A DNA stretch of 8,411 bases from positions 1-8,411 of the forward strand of contig JALQVJ010000267.1 of the NCBI GenBank assembly GCA_023260355.1, written 5' to 3'. The DNA comes from Burkholderiaceae bacterium (GTDB taxonomy: Bacteria; Pseudomonadota; Gammaproteobacteria; Burkholderiales; Burkholderiaceae_C). Below the pieces are notes generated by a model. That model saw only the letters and a program-made list of their open reading frames with translations. It did not search any database and was not told the DNA's origin. Both the position numbers and the translations under genes were made by a program. Each line of letters begins with the position of its first letter. Position 1 is the stretch's first letter. This document shows positions 6,714-8,411 of the stretch, piece by piece.

Positions 6714-7632
6714 CTCGAGCACGCCCGCCAACGCCCAGACCGGCACCTATCCCGAGCGGCCGATCCGCTTCATCCTCTCCGCGCCGGCAGGAGGCAGCCT
6801 GGACGCGCTGGGACGCGTCATCGGTGAAAAGCTGGGCACGGCGTGGCAGCAACCGGTGGTGGTCGAATCCCGGGCCGGCGCGGCGGGCATGCTGGCAGCC
6901 ACGGCCGTGGCGAAGGCCCCGCCGGACGGCTACACCGTCCTGCTGAGCCTTGCGTCCGTCGTGCAGAACACCGTCTTGCGCCGTGCGACCCCTTACCGCC
7001 TGCAGGACCTCACCCCGGTATCCCTGGTAGCGACCATGCCGGTGGTGCTGGCGGTCAGGGGCGACAACCCCGCCAAATCGCTCGACGGCCTGGTCCGCAT
7101 GGCCAGGGAACCCCAGCATCGCGTGAGCCTCGCGTCCTGGGGCAACGGCTCGACCGGACACATCATCAGCGAAGCCATCGGCCAGAAGTCCGGGGCCAAC
7201 TTCATCCATGTCGCGTACAAGGGCGAGGCAGAGCCGCTGCCCGACCTGCTTGGCGGACGCGTGACTGCGGCTACCGGGTCCCCGGGCTTCTACTTGAGCC
7301 AGCTGAAGGACGTTCGCATCCTGGCCGTCGCGGCGCCCGCGCGCCTGAGCAAGATTCCCGACGTGCCGACCTTCGAGGAAGCAGGCTACCCCCTGGCGAA
7401 TCTTTCCGGTTGGGGCGGGTTCTTCGTGCCGGCGGGCACTCCGGCCCCGATCACCGCCAGGCTTTCAGCCGAAATCCAGAGGATCGTCGCACTGCCGGAA
7501 GTGGCGCAGCGCATCCGGTCGATGGAGTACGAGCCGGTGGGCAGCAGCAGCGAGGCGTTCGCGCGGTTCATCGAAAAGGACGCGGCGCAATGGGCTGCCG
7601 TGGTCAAGAAAGGCAACATCGTCCTCGATTGA
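6664..7632 (+). CDS. Bug/TctC-family solute-binding protein, 5' end replaced by IS1071
   Basis: This is a tripartite tricarboxylate transporter-type substrate receptor, normally periplasmic, that binds small carboxylates; the ligand cannot be told from sequence. Native DNA begins at 6714. Hallmarks are YPERPIRFILSAPAGGSLDA near the mature N-terminus, GQP-like AWQQPVVVESRAGAAGML, AVAKAPPDGYTVLLS, VAYKGEAEPLPDLLGGRV, PDVPTFEEAGYP and the C-terminal FARFIEKDAAQWAAVVKK. The mature part (about 300 residues) appears whole. The signal peptide does not: only its tail (SSTPANAQ, with a plausible ANA cleavage motif) survives. The first 16 codons from the GTG at 6664 come from the IS1071 repeat, are not hydrophobic, and have no evident ribosome binding site. 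The gene is therefore probably silent, or yields an unexported protein. It converges on the flavoprotein gene, 17 bp away. Confidence 0.85.
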   Translation: MLALRTVTYCTENEETPSSTPANAQTGTYPERPIRFILSAPAGGSLDALGRVIGEKLGTAWQQPVVVESRAGAAGMLAATAVAKAPPDGYTVLLSLASVVQNTVLRRATPYRLQDLTPVSLVATMPVVLAVRGDNPAKSLDGLVRMAREPQHRVSLASWGNGSTGHIISEAIGQKSGANFIHVAYKGEAEPLPDLLGGRVTAATGSPGFYLSQLKDVRILAVAAPARLSKIPDVPTFEEAGYPLANLSGWGGFFVPAGTPAPITARLSAEIQRIVALPEVAQRIRSMEYEPVGSSSEAFARFIEKDAAQWAAVVKKGNIVLD

Positions 7633-7649
7633 TGCGGTCCGGGTCGGCG

Positions 7650-8411
7650 CTAGCCTGCGGCGGCGCTGCGACCCACGCGGTAGCCGAACACGATGGCCGG
7701 CCCCAGCGTCGCTCCGGGCCCCGGGTAACTGCCCTGCATGATGGACGCCGCATCGTTGCCGCACGCGAACAGCCCCGGGATGGGCGCGCCGCCCGCATCC
7801 AGGACCTTGCCGTCGCCGTCGGTCGCCAGGCCCGCGCTCGAAGCCGCATCGGCCGCGTGGATCTCCAAGGCGCAGAACGGCGGCGCCGCGATGGGGCCGA
7901 GGCAGGGATTCGGTGCGTGCGCCGGATCGCCGTTGAAGCGGCCGACTTCCGTTCCGCCTTTGCCGAAGTCGAGGTCGCTACCGGTGTCGGCAAAGCCGTT
8001 CGTGCGTGCAACCGTTGCGGCCAGTCCGCTCGCGTCGATGCCCACCCGCCGCCCCAGTGCCGCGAGCGTCGGCTCGCAGGCGATGTAGCCGTTGCGCACC
8101 CACCGCCCCAGCCTGCGCGTGCCGGGCGGTATGACGCCCAATCCGTAGCGCCGCACGAACGCCGCGTCGCAGACCAGCCAGGCGCGGCCTTGCGGCAGCA
8201 GTCCTTCGACGAAGTGGTGATAGGACAGCGACTCGTCGACGAAGCGGCGGCCCGCTACATTGACGGCGATCAATCCGGGCTTCGCGCGGTCGAGGAACAG
8301 GTGCGGAAACAGGCCGCCGGCGGTGGACGTCCCCGGCACCACCGACACCGGTTGCCAGAGCAGGTTGCCGAGCGCGTGCCGTTCGATCGCGGCGCCGGCG
8401 CGCCGCGCGGC
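7650..8411 (-). CDS. FAD-dependent oxidoreductase (3-ketosteroid dehydrogenase-like), C-terminal part
   Basis: This is a flavoprotein of the FAD_binding_2 / fumarate reductase-3-ketosteroid delta-1-dehydrogenase superfamily. The gene enters the window at 8411, in frame, and 253 codons plus the stop are visible. Family features include NVAGRRFVDESLSYHHF, APNPCLGPIAAPPFCALEI, ATDGDGKVLDAGGAPIPGLF and the C-terminal FAD-contact segment ACGNDAASIMQGSYPGPGAT followed by LGPAIVFGYRVGR. The last motif (GND-A-S-M, YPGPG-T-GPA-FGY) closely resembles ketosteroid dehydrogenase-like proteins. The N-terminal dinucleotide-binding GxGxxG lies outside the window, so intactness is unknown. A GTG at 8348 is internal, not the start. 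The substrate could be a steroid, another cyclic ketone or something unrelated. Base composition is very GC-rich and the frame is clean. Confidence 0.88.
   Translation of the reverse strand, partial: AARRAGAAIERHALGNLLWQPVSVVPGTSTAGGLFPHLFLDRAKPGLIAVNVAGRRFVDESLSYHHFVEGLLPQGRAWLVCDAAFVRRYGLGVIPPGTRRLGRWVRNGYIACEPTLAALGRRVGIDASGLAATVARTNGFADTGSDLDFGKGGTEVGRFNGDPAHAPNPCLGPIAAPPFCALEIHAADAASSAGLATDGDGKVLDAGGAPIPGLFACGNDAASIMQGSYPGPGATLGPAIVFGYRVGRSAAAG

Noticed and set aside
7642..7673. Imperfect hairpin (GGTCG-GCGC paired with GCGC-TG-CGACC) between the convergent Bug and flavoprotein genes, a possible shared terminator
   Set aside because: The stem has a bulge and a 12-base loop, no T-tract follows on either strand, and it overlaps the end of the flavoprotein gene.
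6667..7764. Minus-strand open frames opposite the Bug gene
   Set aside because: They are shadows of a clear family-matching gene, without motifs or plausible starts.

Overview
This window looks like accessory DNA from a GC-rich betaproteobacterium, probably of the order Burkholderiales. IS1071 is typical of Comamonas, Delftia, Achromobacter, Cupriavidus and Variovorax, and a Bug-family (TctC-like) solute receptor next to a ketosteroid-dehydrogenase-like flavoprotein fits that group. The genus is inferred from family knowledge, not from a search.

Layout, left to right. (1) 1-127: short unassigned DNA. (2) 128-721: the 5' half of an IS5-family element on the minus strand, frameshifted and cut off. 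(3) 727-1055: an orphan fragment with one unrecognised open frame, ended by the next IS. (4) 1056-2376: a structurally complete 1321-bp IS3-family element on the minus strand, with 26-bp inverted repeats and overlapping orfA and orfB. (5) 2377-2789: the catalytic C-terminal part of another IS3-family OrfB on the plus strand. (6) about 2787-3509: the 5' part of an IS3-family element (orfA plus the N-terminal third of orfB), plus strand. (7) 3510-6713: a complete IS1071, exactly 3204 bp, with 110-bp inverted repeats and an intact Tn3-family transposase on the minus strand. (8) 6714-7632: a Bug-family periplasmic binding protein gene that has lost its start and most of its signal peptide to IS1071. 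(9) 7650-8411: the C-terminal part of an FAD-dependent oxidoreductase, convergent with the Bug gene and running off the window.

The left 6.7 kb is a pile of insertion sequences and the right 1.7 kb is ordinary catabolic or transport DNA. Neither complete element (the IS3 element and IS1071) is flanked by a target duplication, and each joins unrelated sequences. The present order therefore reflects deletions or recombination between IS copies rather than simple insertions. Both IS3-family orfA/orfB pairs carry credible -1 frameshift sites.

I found no RNA gene, CRISPR array, toxin-antitoxin pair, defence system or other clearly new system. The most interesting points are the IS1071 junctions, the signal-peptide-less Bug receptor with a start codon inside the IS1071 repeat, and the permuted order of the IS3 fragments.
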